From the NCBI GenBank assembly GCA_041751955.1, contig JBGSIB010000005.1, positions 1 to 64,000 on the forward strand: DNA of 64,000 nucleotides, written 5' to 3'. Source of the DNA: UBA2040 sp041751955. GTDB taxonomy: Bacteria > Bacteroidota > Bacteroidia > Flavobacteriales_D > Crocinitomicaceae. The notes beneath the pieces are model-generated. The model ran no database searches. It was not told where the DNA came from and saw only the letters and a program-made list of their open reading frames with translations. The position numbers were made by a program, and so were the translations under genes. Below, in pieces: positions 44,001-51,110 of this stretch (position 1 is the stretch's first letter; every line of letters begins with the position of its first letter).

Positions 44001-45392
44001 ATCCAATTTGATTTGAGCCAAATTCTTCTTTGGATCTAATTTTAAAATCTTTTTATATGTAGTTTTTGCGGCTTCATATTCTTTTTTATCAATAGAAACT
44101 TGCCCTGCTTCGAACAATCCATTGATTTCCTCCTCCAATTTTTTGGAATCTGCCAATTTCGCAATTTGTTCGTCACATTGTTTGATTCTCTCTTTTGGGA
44201 AAGATTCATTCGTTTTTAAGTCCGAAGCAACAAGGTATTTCTCTTTGGCTTCTTCAAATTTAGATTGCGTAAATAACAATCCACCTTCTTTAATAGCCTC
44301 GTCATATTTAGCCTGAATTTCCTTTGCTTCAGTGATTTTCGCCAACTCAGTTTGCGCTATAGCCAATTGATCTTTTGGATACTTTTCTTCTGCTTTTAAG
44401 AGAATAGCTTCATTGAATTTAGTTATGGCGATATCATATTTTTTAGCGTTTATAGCCGCATCCCCAGCCGTTATTGCCGCTTGATAATCTCTTTCAATAC
44501 GATCATTTGCCGCTGTTTCATTGACCAATTTTTCGATTTTAGCAACTTCATCTTTCGGATATTGCTCATTCTTCACCCGCATTGCTGCACGATACTTGGC
44601 TAGCGCTTCTGTATATTTCTTACCATCTCTGAAATTATCAGCTGCAGTTATTAGATTGTTGTATTGCGTATCCGTCTCATTTTGAGCATATGATTCATTC
44701 TTTTTGGCTTTCAACAAGGCATCTATAATCGCAATTTGTTTTTGCGGATACATTTCTTTCGCTTTCAAAAATGCAGCAGTTTCATATTGTTTTAAAGCCT
44801 CTTCTAATTTTTGCTCTTTGTACAATTCATCACCCCGTTTTATGGCTTCGTTGTATTTAACATCAACATTGTCAACGGCATTTCCCGACTGATCAAGCAA
44901 AGCTTCAATCTTTTGCTTCATGCGCTGATTAGCTGACACATCATAGGTTAAATTAGAACTTTCTTTGTCAGCCGTAAATTTAGCCACTGGTTCGCTTTCC
45001 AAAAAAGAAAAATCTATACCAGGTTTTACAGTAAAAAGCTCCATACTCAAATCTTGAAGTGGTGTCAACTTCTGACCTTCCTTAATTTTTTCAGTATTTA
45101 AATCCGTTAAATCAAAACTAACTCGCTTGGATACAAACCCTGCCTTCGAAAAAACAATGTCATAAGATGCTGTTGCTGGAAGGTCAAATGTCAGGACATA
45201 CTTACCATTACTAGCCGTTACAGATTGTGCAACGCTAACATTATTCGCCAAAACTTTTACCTGAACTCCACCCTCTTTTTTTCCTGTTTCATAATTGGTG
45301 ATTTGGCCACCATAGGAAAATGAAACATTTACCGTTTGGGCATAGCTTAAGGTGCTCAAAATGAGCAACAAAAATGTAAGAATTATTCTCAT
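40941..45392 (-). CDS. 1483-residue secreted protein with 13 TPR-like repeats and a long charged helical tail
   Basis: A signal peptide (1-19, ending TLSYAQ) is followed by a carboxypeptidase-regulatory-like beta domain (about 22-95; GVQVKVLANNVSVAQSVTASN). Thirteen imperfect repeats of about 65-70 residues run from about 176 to 1010; each has a Y..LI..GD...... pair of helices, an EAL..Y..A helix and a YPKD..A.I..L end, so each resembles a TPR unit with a linker. Residues about 1010-1400 are highly charged (K, E, D, N, Q), probably coiled coil. A small C-terminal domain (about 1405-1475; FPEGVTEEKFSRKG, VVVIDGHGDVYVR) ends the protein. No enzymatic motif was recognised. It is probably an extended periplasmic or outer-membrane scaffold. 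It overlaps apbE by 65 bases. Confidence 0.82.
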   Translation of the reverse strand: MRIILTFLLLILSTLSYAQTVNVSFSYGGQITNYETGKKEGGVQVKVLANNVSVAQSVTASNGKYVLTFDLPATASYDIVFSKAGFVSKRVSFDLTDLNTEKIKEGQKLTPLQDLSMELFTVKPGIDFSFLESEPVAKFTADKESSNLTYDVSANQRMKQKIEALLDQSGNAVDNVDVKYNEAIKRGDELYKEQKLEEALKQYETAAFLKAKEMYPQKQIAIIDALLKAKKNESYAQNETDTQYNNLITAADNFRDGKKYTEALAKYRAAMRVKNEQYPKDEVAKIEKLVNETAANDRIERDYQAAITAGDAAINAKKYDIAITKFNEAILLKAEEKYPKDQLAIAQTELAKITEAKEIQAKYDEAIKEGGLLFTQSKFEEAKEKYLVASDLKTNESFPKERIKQCDEQIAKLADSKKLEEEINGLFEAGQVSIDKKEYEAAKTTYKKILKLDPKKNLAQIKLDEIDRLIKQDEDAKNAEAIFAKYVKMGDEAALKEDFASAKQHYGAALEVREDKVVQEKFNAVVSNLANKEAKVLVAQKYEQVMTEAKAFLDADELEKARLKYQNAASIDDTQEEPKMRLAEIDARLNKNVEADKKYRALIDKGDALVVEHKYLEAIKQFDAASEMRPIEKEPRDKSLEAARLSRDSEDDANRQFERIIGAARESIEENDLDKAKDLVNRAITSRPAINRPEDSRPEDMLKEIASKEKTEKDYKRLIDAAEKEAISKDYKEAIRLFQEASKVKPKETLPTERIAQIQAEQNNLLSATQKEKSFLENYNKGISEMKIKSYEMALASFQKAESIKPSDQNVKDKIAEVQQILDDIEKSNKNEAATKLKVEALVKEANILFEKRDWSQAKIKYTDALALDPEQPFSKARIVECDAKLQAEMDAADMKEYNELVAAADNNFEKKDFLRSKELFEKANSKRPSDEYPIKKLAEIERLLNPTIVYTSSLEPLGDVYEGENAELDLAKADLDRKNKRADEFMSAKNSAIAETELQNAKLQNKTYDAQTNLNDIESKNAELNAEFLLKAQTNTEQVKLVQYKSTLKDQENADYERSQNLMDQEKLNYVRQDLEIEAEKDRSEIEMKAVQMHDQTSQLSNSNLDRSLSYNQASINKGQELAQIKIDAQETMNDDESRRLTEEQLKLAKTNASEKMTELHDDHEAKVEHNEDRFREIVAVNQIRTETFADRNIERNEKISAIEMDNMDKTNAAYNREMEKYLEVKEAITDQEKVTARKTAQESEKTLISQTKLSNAKSKLELDMEERTTTDKDMGVHVQSNLDFIVIKQAEKEAEDSEKQNKNAEAIKVINNDAIEKQSELAGAKQEQRYTSQESLNDVKSANEAYTKETTDKQMKNAAAVEDMYVLESIKKEELADKAQENQRGMSDKLSKVETTPKNEKAKNTIGMDFPEGVTEEKFSRKGVDGTLLSIITRRVVVIDGHGDVYVRTQSNGIITYTKNNESITEYIWQKETQGSNLERH

Positions 45393-45686
45393 ACTAACTT
45401 GTTAACGTTCATCTGTACAATTGGATACATAAAACGTTCAAAAAACATTCCAATTTGTTTTCTATAGCAAATATCGGAAAAATGATGTGGATAATTCCTT
45501 GACAAGGAAGAAAATATCCATATGCATAAGTTTATTAAAAAAAAGGAAACCATTTATCAGTAATTTCAAACCCTTTTCATTAATAAAAAACTCTGTTATG
45601 ATATGAAAATATTTCTTACCAATATCATTTTTATTCAACTCGAATTGAATAAAAACTATAAACTCAAGTTTTTCATAAAACAAACT
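45393..45686. other. Non-coding intergenic region with nested inverted repeats
   Basis: About 290 bases between the divergent repeat-protein and FAD-oxidoreductase genes. It holds TTCCTT-GAC-AAGGAA (45495-45509) nested between TGGATA (45488-45493) and TATCCA (45515-45520). The only ORF here (73 codons, minus strand) is low-complexity F/I/K-rich and not supported. Confidence 0.5.
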
Positions 45687-45694
45687 TATTTTTG
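45687..45694 (+). promoter_or_regulatory. -7 promoter box next to the FAD oxidoreductase start
   Basis: TATTTTTG matches TAnnTTTG; the ATG at 45698 begins three bases later and a second in-frame ATG six bases after that (45704). Either would give a leaderless or very short leader. Confidence 0.5.
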
Positions 45695-45697
45695 GGA

Positions 45698-46834
45698 ATG
45701 CAAATGAGTTTCGATAATCTTTCCTTTTGGGAGAAAAAATGGCTAACAGACCAAATTGATTTCCTTGTCGTTGGCGCCGGAATAGTAGGTTTAAGCACAG
45801 CCTTTCACTTGAAAAAGAAATATCCCAAATCTAAGATTGTTGTCATTGACAAAGGTGTTCTCCCCTTTTCTGCCAGTTCAAAAAACGCAGGATTCGCTTG
45901 CTTCGGTTCGCCAAGCGAACTATTAGATGATTTTTCTACAATGGCTGAAAACGATGTGTGGAAAACAGTGGAAATGCGCTGGCAAGGCTTAAATGCGCTA
46001 AAAACATGGTTAGGTGAAAAAGAAATTGATTTGCAAACAAAAGGTTCTTGGGACTTGATTGAAACAAAGCATTCCGTTGAAGAGATACGAAGTCAATTGG
46101 AAAAATTGAATCGAGGATTAAAAATAATAACGGGAAAATCAAACGTTTATTCCCAAGACAAAAATGCTGTTTCTAAATTTGGTTTCGAGAATTTAAAGAG
46201 CTGTTTTTACAACCGTTTGGAGGGTCAATTGGATACGGCAAAATTGATGCAAATCGCTTTAAAAAAAGTCCAAGAATTGGATATTCACATTCTTCGTGGA
46301 GTTGAATTATCCTCCTATTCAGTTGGCCAAAATGACGTAAGTATTCTGACGAATTTTGGAGAACTAAAAACGCAAAATTTAATTCTTTGCACCAATGGAT
46401 TTACAGCAGAATTTGATCCAAAAACAAAAGTGAAACCTGCTCGAGCACAAGTTTTAATCACAGAAGAAATACCAGATTTAAAAATCAACGGAACTTTTCA
46501 TTTAGACTGTGGTTACTATTATTTTAGAAATATTGGTAATCGCTTACTTATTGGTGGCGGAAGAAATGTGAACCTTCAAAAAGAAGAAACTACTGAGATC
46601 ATGGTCACTGATGAAATTCAAGCTGCAATTGAAGATAAACTAAGAACGATTATCCTTCCAAAAACAGTTTTTAAAATAGAACAACGTTGGGCCGGAGTAA
46701 TGGGAGTCGGTGAGAAAAAAGAACCAATAATTGAACGATTAAATTCACGTGTTTGTGTTGGAATTCGCATGGGCGGAATGGGTGTTGCCATTGGAACTTT
46801 GGTAGGACAAAAATTAGCAGATTTGCATTCCTAA
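45698..46834 (+). CDS. FAD-dependent oxidoreductase (DAO/glycine oxidase-like)
   Basis: 378 residues. The Rossmann FAD motif is FLVVGAGIVGLSTAFHL with the ribose-binding acidic residue in VVIDKG. The DAO fold continues with FSASSKNAGFACFGSPSE (the SSRNSG-like active-site segment), ARAQVLITEE, LDCGYYYFRNIGNRLLIGGGRN and the C-terminal RWAGVMGVGEKKEPIIERL and GIRMGGMGVAIGTLVG. Substrate class: an amine or amino acid, as in glycine or D-amino acid oxidases. It stands 58 bases upstream of gcvT on the same strand; that neighbour also works on a glycine-derived methylamine, but gcvT has its own promoter box. The start is chosen between ATG 45698 and 45704. Confidence 0.85.
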   Translation: MQMSFDNLSFWEKKWLTDQIDFLVVGAGIVGLSTAFHLKKKYPKSKIVVIDKGVLPFSASSKNAGFACFGSPSELLDDFSTMAENDVWKTVEMRWQGLNALKTWLGEKEIDLQTKGSWDLIETKHSVEEIRSQLEKLNRGLKIITGKSNVYSQDKNAVSKFGFENLKSCFYNRLEGQLDTAKLMQIALKKVQELDIHILRGVELSSYSVGQNDVSILTNFGELKTQNLILCTNGFTAEFDPKTKVKPARAQVLITEEIPDLKINGTFHLDCGYYYFRNIGNRLLIGGGRNVNLQKEETTEIMVTDEIQAAIEDKLRTIILPKTVFKIEQRWAGVMGVGEKKEPIIERLNSRVCVGIRMGGMGVAIGTLVGQKLADLHS

Positions 46835-46866
46835 AAATATTTCCTTTCTCTATTGAAGTAGTTCAC

Positions 46867-46874
46867 TATTTTTG
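46867..46874 (+). promoter_or_regulatory. -7 promoter box of gcvT
   Basis: TATTTTTG (46867-46874) lies 18 bases before the ATG at 46893. A TTTC about 18 bases upstream may be a weak -33 element. The box overlaps the alternative TTG start of gcvT, which is therefore rejected. Confidence 0.55.
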
Positions 46875-46892
46875 TGCTCAAATAAAATCTCA

Positions 46893-47975
46893 ATGAAAAA
46901 ACTAACATTAAACGATCAACACGTCGCCATGGGCGGAAAAATGGTTCCTTTTACAGGTTTTGATATGCCTGTGCAATTTGAAGGAGTTAATATAGAACAC
47001 GAAACTGTGCGCAATGGAGTTGGTGTTTTTGATGTTTCTCACATGGGTGAATTTTTGCTAACAGGGCCAACCGCTTTGGAATTGATTCAAAAAATTTCAA
47101 CCAATGACGCTTCAGTTCTTACGATTGGTAGAGCACAATATTCATGCATGCCCAATGGGAAAGGAGGAATTGTTGACGATTTAATCATTTATAGAATTAA
47201 GGAAGAACAATATCTTTTGGTTGTCAATGCTTCCAATATCGAAAAAGATTGGAATTGGATTTCTTCGCATAACACGATGGGAGCAGAAATGAAGAATTTG
47301 TCGGATGACTATTCTTTATTAGCCATTCAAGGTCCAAAAGCAGTTGAAGCCATGCAATCTTTGACTTCCATTGATTTATCAGAAATTAAATATTATCATT
47401 TTGAAGTTGCTGATTTTGCTGGTATTGATTACGCAATCATCTCAGCGACAGGCTACACGGGTTCAGGTGGATTTGAAATTTACTGTAAGAATAATGAAGT
47501 TGAGCAAATCTATGCGAAGGTCTTAGAGGCTGGTGCTCCATTTGGAATCAAACCAATTGGTCTTGCCGCGAGAGACACGCTACGTTTGGAAATGGGTTTC
47601 TGCCTTTACGGAAATGATATCGACGACACTACTTCTCCCCTTGAAGCTGGTTTGGGCTGGATCACTAAATTCACAAAAGATTTTATCGATTCAGATTTCT
47701 TAGCGAAACAAAAAGAAGAAGGTGTAAAAAGAAAATTGGTTGCTTTTGAAATGATTGATAGAGGAATTCCTCGTCATCATTATACAATTCAGGATGCTGA
47801 AGGTAATGAAATCGGTCACGTTACATCTGGAACGATGTCACCAAGCATGAAAATTGGAATTGGTTTAGGATATGTTAAAACTGAATTTGCAGCCTTAGAA
47901 ACGGAAATTTTCGTCAACATCCGTGACAAAGGAATAAAAGCCAAAGTGGTGAAATTGCCTTTTTATAAGAAATAG
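46893..47975 (+). CDS. gcvT: Aminomethyltransferase (glycine cleavage T protein)
   Basis: 360 residues, standard length. The T protein transfers the methylene carbon from aminomethyl-lipoyl-H protein to tetrahydrofolate, releasing ammonia. The family is shown by MVPFTGFDMPVQFEG, HETVRNGVGVFDVSHMGEF, QYSCMPNGKGGIVDDLIIYR, SATGYTGSGGFEIYC, LAARDTLRLEMGFCLYGNDI (the folate-site Asp segment) and GHVTSGTMSPSMKIGIGLGYV. Start: a TTG seven codons upstream overlaps a promoter box, so the ATG at 46893 is used. The gcvH and gcvP genes are not adjacent. A 42-bp perfect palindromic terminator follows. Confidence 0.96.
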   Translation: MKKLTLNDQHVAMGGKMVPFTGFDMPVQFEGVNIEHETVRNGVGVFDVSHMGEFLLTGPTALELIQKISTNDASVLTIGRAQYSCMPNGKGGIVDDLIIYRIKEEQYLLVVNASNIEKDWNWISSHNTMGAEMKNLSDDYSLLAIQGPKAVEAMQSLTSIDLSEIKYYHFEVADFAGIDYAIISATGYTGSGGFEIYCKNNEVEQIYAKVLEAGAPFGIKPIGLAARDTLRLEMGFCLYGNDIDDTTSPLEAGLGWITKFTKDFIDSDFLAKQKEEGVKRKLVAFEMIDRGIPRHHYTIQDAEGNEIGHVTSGTMSPSMKIGIGLGYVKTEFAALETEIFVNIRDKGIKAKVVKLPFYKK

Positions 47976-47988
47976 AAAACGAACAAAA

Positions 47989-48030
47989 TAAAAAAATAGG
48001 GGCGAAAAATTTTTCGCCCCTATTTTTTTA
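47989..48030. terminator. Perfect 42-bp palindromic bidirectional terminator
   Basis: The 42 bases are an exact inverted repeat (arms TAAAAAAATAGGGGCGAAAAA and its complement, centre between 48009 and 48010), with the GC core GGGGCG/CGCCCC and A and T runs on the outside. It lies between the convergent gcvT and mdh genes. Confidence 0.9.
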
Positions 48031-48059
48031 GAAATATTTTGTTATTCTAAATATCAATC

Positions 48060-48998
48060 CTATCCTGCCACATTCATGTTATCCAAAACATCCATTACAC
48101 CTTTTACGGCAACAGCCGATTCGTCCAACAATGCTTTCTCTTCGGCGTTCAAATCCAATTCGATAATTTTTTCGATACCGTTTTTACCAAGAATTACAGG
48201 AACTCCTAAATAGATATCATTCAAACCATATTCACCTGTTAACCAAGCGCATACTGGGAAAATTCTTTTTTGGTCGCGAACAATTGCTTCAACCATTTGA
48301 GCTGCAGCAGCACCTGGCGCATACCAAGCTGATGTTCCCAATAATTTAACGATTTCACCACCACCAAATTTTGTTCTTTCGATGATTTCATTCAATTTTT
48401 CAGCTGAAATCAATTCAGTTACAGGAATACCAGCAACTGTTGTATAACGAGGAAGTGGAACCATGGTATCACCATGACCACCCATTAAAACTGCTTGTAT
48501 ATCTTTTGGAGAAACGTTCAGTTCTTCGGCTAAAAACGCGCGGTAACGAGCTGTATCCAAAACACCAGCCATTCCAAATACATTTTTAGAATCAACTTTT
48601 GCAGATAAATAAGCACAATACGTCATAACGTCCAATGGATTGGAAACAATGATGATTTTTGCGTTAGGTGAATATTTGATCACATTTTCTGTAACCGATT
48701 TCACAATACCTGCATTCGTCGCGATTAAATCATCACGAGACATACCCGGTTTTCTTGGTAAACCTGACGTTATAACTACAACTTCTGAATCCGCAGTTTT
48801 TGAATAGTCATTTGTCGAACCGATTGTTCTTGAATCATACAGGTTAATTGGAGAAGTTTCCCAAATATCCAAAGCTTTACCTTCAGCAAATCCTTCTTTG
48901 ATATCCAACAATACGATTTCATTCGCAATTTCTTTGTGTGCTAGCACGTCTGCGCATGTTGCACCTACGTTTCCTGCACCAACTACTGTTACTTTCAT
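48060..48998 (-). CDS. mdh: Malate dehydrogenase (LDH-like type)
   Basis: 312 residues, typical of the LDH-like bacterial MDH. It interconverts malate and oxaloacetate with NAD(H). The nucleotide motif GAGNVGATCA with Asp32 after LL favours NAD. The active-site loop ITSGLPRKPGMSRDDL contains Arg82 and Arg88, DTARYR holds Arg151, and the catalytic His is in MGGHGDTMVP (His175). IIIVSNPLDVMTY is the conserved cofactor-side strand. The Arg at position 82 (not Gln) supports malate over lactate. A perfect -7 box TACTTTTG lies 43 bases upstream on the minus strand. Confidence 0.97.
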   Translation of the reverse strand: MKVTVVGAGNVGATCADVLAHKEIANEIVLLDIKEGFAEGKALDIWETSPINLYDSRTIGSTNDYSKTADSEVVVITSGLPRKPGMSRDDLIATNAGIVKSVTENVIKYSPNAKIIIVSNPLDVMTYCAYLSAKVDSKNVFGMAGVLDTARYRAFLAEELNVSPKDIQAVLMGGHGDTMVPLPRYTTVAGIPVTELISAEKLNEIIERTKFGGGEIVKLLGTSAWYAPGAAAAQMVEAIVRDQKRIFPVCAWLTGEYGLNDIYLGVPVILGKNGIEKIIELDLNAEEKALLDESAVAVKGVMDVLDNMNVAG

Positions 48999-49041
48999 TG
49001 TAATTATTTTTTGGTTTTCGTTTGACTAATTTAATTCGGTG

Positions 49042-49049
49042 CAAAAGTA
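49042..49049 (-). promoter_or_regulatory. -7 promoter box of mdh
   Basis: The minus strand reads TACTTTTG (plus strand CAAAAGTA), matching TAnnTTTG, 43 bases ahead of the mdh ATG. Confidence 0.6.
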
Positions 49050-49131
49050 AGCATATTGAATTAAATTTTATTTTATTTGTGCAGTTAATGTGCATGATTT
49101 TCAGCATCTGTTGAAAAATCGTAATTTAAAG

Positions 49132-49158
49132 GCAACCCCCGAAAAGAGCTATCGTCTA
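49132..49158 (+). promoter_or_regulatory. Candidate ECF-sigma-type promoter at the sigma factor gene
   Basis: GCAACC (49132-49137) and CGTCTA (49153-49158) are 15 bases apart, resembling the AAC/CGT pairs of ECF-dependent promoters. The -10-like element touches the ATG at 49159, so if it is used the real translation start must be downstream (GTG at 49174) or this is not a promoter. Confidence 0.4.
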
Positions 49159-49746
49159 ATGAGTGATAACAATGTGGAAAATAAGAACGAGCTAAAGGAG
49201 ATAATACAGGGTTGTATTGAGAATAAACGCAAGTCTCAAGAACAACTTTTTAAACTCTTTTATGGAAAAATGATGGCGGTTTGCATGCGCTACCACCGTG
49301 ATAAGGACGATGCTCAGGAGATTTTACAAGTTGGGTTTATTAAGGTCTTTGAAAAATTGGATAAATACGATCACACTGGTTCTTTTGAAGGATGGATGCG
49401 TCGAATTTTTGCGAATACTTGCATTGATGCGATACGAAAATCTAAAAAAGATCCCATTCGAACCGAAAATGACGAAGATTTCGTCTTGGATATCGAAAAT
49501 TCGATCGAAGAAAAGGAAGATTTTGAAATTACAAGCATCAAAGCAGAAGTGGCGATGCAAGCAATTAAAAAACTCTCACCGGCCTACCGAACTGTTTTTA
49601 ATATGTATGTTATTGAAGAATACACACATAAAGAAATCGGTGAGATTCTGGGAATTTCCGAAGGAACTTCCAAATCCAATTTAGCAAAAGCAAAAATGAA
49701 CTTGAAAAAAATATTGAAAGAAAAATTTACAACAATAGACCAATAA
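49159..49746 (+). CDS. ECF-type RNA polymerase sigma factor
   Basis: 195 residues from the ATG at 49159 (a GTG five codons later is also possible). Region 2 covers about residues 25-95: QEQLFKLFYGKMMAVCMRYHRDKDDAQEILQ is the core-binding and -10 recognition part, ending GSFEGWMRRIFANTCIDAIRK. Region 4 covers about 135-190: LSPAYRTVFNMYVIEEYTHKEIGEILGISEGTSKSNLAKAK is the -35 helix-turn-helix. It directs RNA polymerase to a small regulon. The next gene, nine bases downstream, encodes its likely membrane-bound anti-sigma factor. The frame extends 23 codons upstream of the ATG, but this part has no domain and crosses the promoter-like elements. Confidence 0.93.
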   Translation: MSDNNVENKNELKEIIQGCIENKRKSQEQLFKLFYGKMMAVCMRYHRDKDDAQEILQVGFIKVFEKLDKYDHTGSFEGWMRRIFANTCIDAIRKSKKDPIRTENDEDFVLDIENSIEEKEDFEITSIKAEVAMQAIKKLSPAYRTVFNMYVIEEYTHKEIGEILGISEGTSKSNLAKAKMNLKKILKEKFTTIDQ

Positions 49747-49755
49747 ATAACGACA

Positions 49756-51060
49756 ATGAGTCAAAAATTTGAAAATATCTTTAAGGAAGCTCTTCAAAAC
49801 CAGGAGGTTCCTTTCGACGCAGCTGCTTGGGATGCCCTGAGTTCTCGTTTAGATAAAGCTATGCCAGTTTCTGTCAAGAAACCGTTCGGTCCTAAAGCAG
49901 CAAGTATAATCGCTGTTGGATTGATTGGCGCAGCTTCTATTTGGTATTTCGCGACTTCAAACAATTCGCCTGAAGAAAGAAAAATAAATACAGTACAATC
50001 AGAAAAAACGCAATCCATAGAAAATCAAACAATTTCTAAAGAAAATAAAGAACAAACTACTGTACAATCTAATAAAATAGGACAAAACGAGACGAATACA
50101 GACGAAAAAAACAAATCGCTTACTGATAAAACAACTGCTCATAATGTTTTAAAACACACTAAACAAAGCACTGGATCAAGTAACGGAAATTATATTTCCT
50201 CACCATCTGAAGGTAATTTCATAGCAGACAAAAGCGAGCTAGTTTTACCTAAAAAATCTGTTTATGCTAACCCTGAAGCTTCATCGGTAAATTCATCGTT
50301 GAATATTGATTTACCTTTTATTGCAACTTCTTGTCAATACGAGGATACGAAAATCACAAACACATCTGACGTTCTGATTAACTTGCAATTCCCTAGTGGA
50401 AAAGCAATTAGTATAAAACCTAAACAGTCGAAAACTGTTCAGTTAACTGATGCTGGGCTTTATGTTATCACGAACGAAATGGGAGTTGAAAAATCTTTCA
50501 TTGTGAATGAAAATAAAGCTGTTGATTTCATTATTGATACAGACAATAAGTATAATAATGGAGTTCCTTCTACGGAAGTAATCCTTTCATCGGTGGTCAG
50601 CAAAGCAAATTGGCATAGTTCATTTGGCAATCAAAGTTATGGTGGAAATACAACTGAATTTCATTTCTTCAAGAAAGGTACTCAGATGATTAACCTGAAA
50701 GCCACAAACTCTAAAGGATGCGTTTCAGAAGCTACCAAAACGATTAGCATCAATGAAGATTATAACTTGATGGCTACGACTGCATTCATGCCACAAGATA
50801 TTGATCCACGTAACAATACATTTATGCCATTCGCTTTGACGGTTCGTGACACTAAATTTAAAATGATAATTCTTGATCCAAAAGAAGGAGGATTGGTTTA
50901 CGAAACAACAGACGCTTCGGCAGGTTGGGATGGAATCGATCGTAGAACAGGTAAACCGGCGACACACGCCTCAACATATATTTGGAAAGTAACCCTAGAA
51001 AATCCACTTCCCGGTGAATCGAATGATTACAAAGGAACAGTTATGGTTACCATCAATTAA
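49756..51060 (+). CDS. Single-pass anti-sigma-like protein with periplasmic PKD and T9SS type B CTD-like domains
   Basis: 434 residues. There is no signal peptide; a cytoplasmic segment (1-46) containing FENIFKEALQNQEVPFDAAA and AWDALSSRL resembles the N-termini of Bacteroidota proteins encoded behind ECF sigma genes. One membrane helix follows (about 48-67, ASIIAVGLIGAASIWYF). The periplasmic part has a Q/S/T/N/K-rich linker (70-165), beta-rich sequence including PGSK-like strands, a PKD-like domain (about 275-333; NLKATNSKGCVSEATKTI) and a terminal domain (about 340-434) that resembles the gliding motility-associated T9SS sorting domain: TAFMPQDIDPRNNTFMPFAL, GLVYETTDASAGWDG, YIWKVTLENP, YKGTVMVTIN. 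Predicted role: anchors and controls the sigma factor encoded upstream in response to a periplasmic state. The anti-sigma role is inferred from position and topology. Confidence 0.72.
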   Translation: MSQKFENIFKEALQNQEVPFDAAAWDALSSRLDKAMPVSVKKPFGPKAASIIAVGLIGAASIWYFATSNNSPEERKINTVQSEKTQSIENQTISKENKEQTTVQSNKIGQNETNTDEKNKSLTDKTTAHNVLKHTKQSTGSSNGNYISSPSEGNFIADKSELVLPKKSVYANPEASSVNSSLNIDLPFIATSCQYEDTKITNTSDVLINLQFPSGKAISIKPKQSKTVQLTDAGLYVITNEMGVEKSFIVNENKAVDFIIDTDNKYNNGVPSTEVILSSVVSKANWHSSFGNQSYGGNTTEFHFFKKGTQMINLKATNSKGCVSEATKTISINEDYNLMATTAFMPQDIDPRNNTFMPFALTVRDTKFKMIILDPKEGGLVYETTDASAGWDGIDRRTGKPATHASTYIWKVTLENPLPGESNDYKGTVMVTIN

Positions 51061-51079
51061 CAACTATAATTAAAACCAG

Positions 51080-51108
51080 AAAGGCAGCTCATTTGAGTTG
51101 CCTTTTTT
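51080..51108 (+). terminator. Intrinsic terminator of the sigma/anti-sigma operon
   Basis: An 11-bp stem with one G-T pair (AAAGGCAGCTC 51080-51090 and GAGTTGCCTTT 51095-51105), an ATTT loop and a T6 run starting in the stem. It lies 20 bases after the stop. Confidence 0.88.
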
Positions 51109-51110
51109 GT

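Noticed and set aside
45462..45683. 73-codon minus-strand ORF in the spacer before the FAD oxidoreductase
   Set aside because: Rich in F, I, K and L from AT-rich DNA, no signal or domain, overlaps the nested inverted repeats and promoter region.
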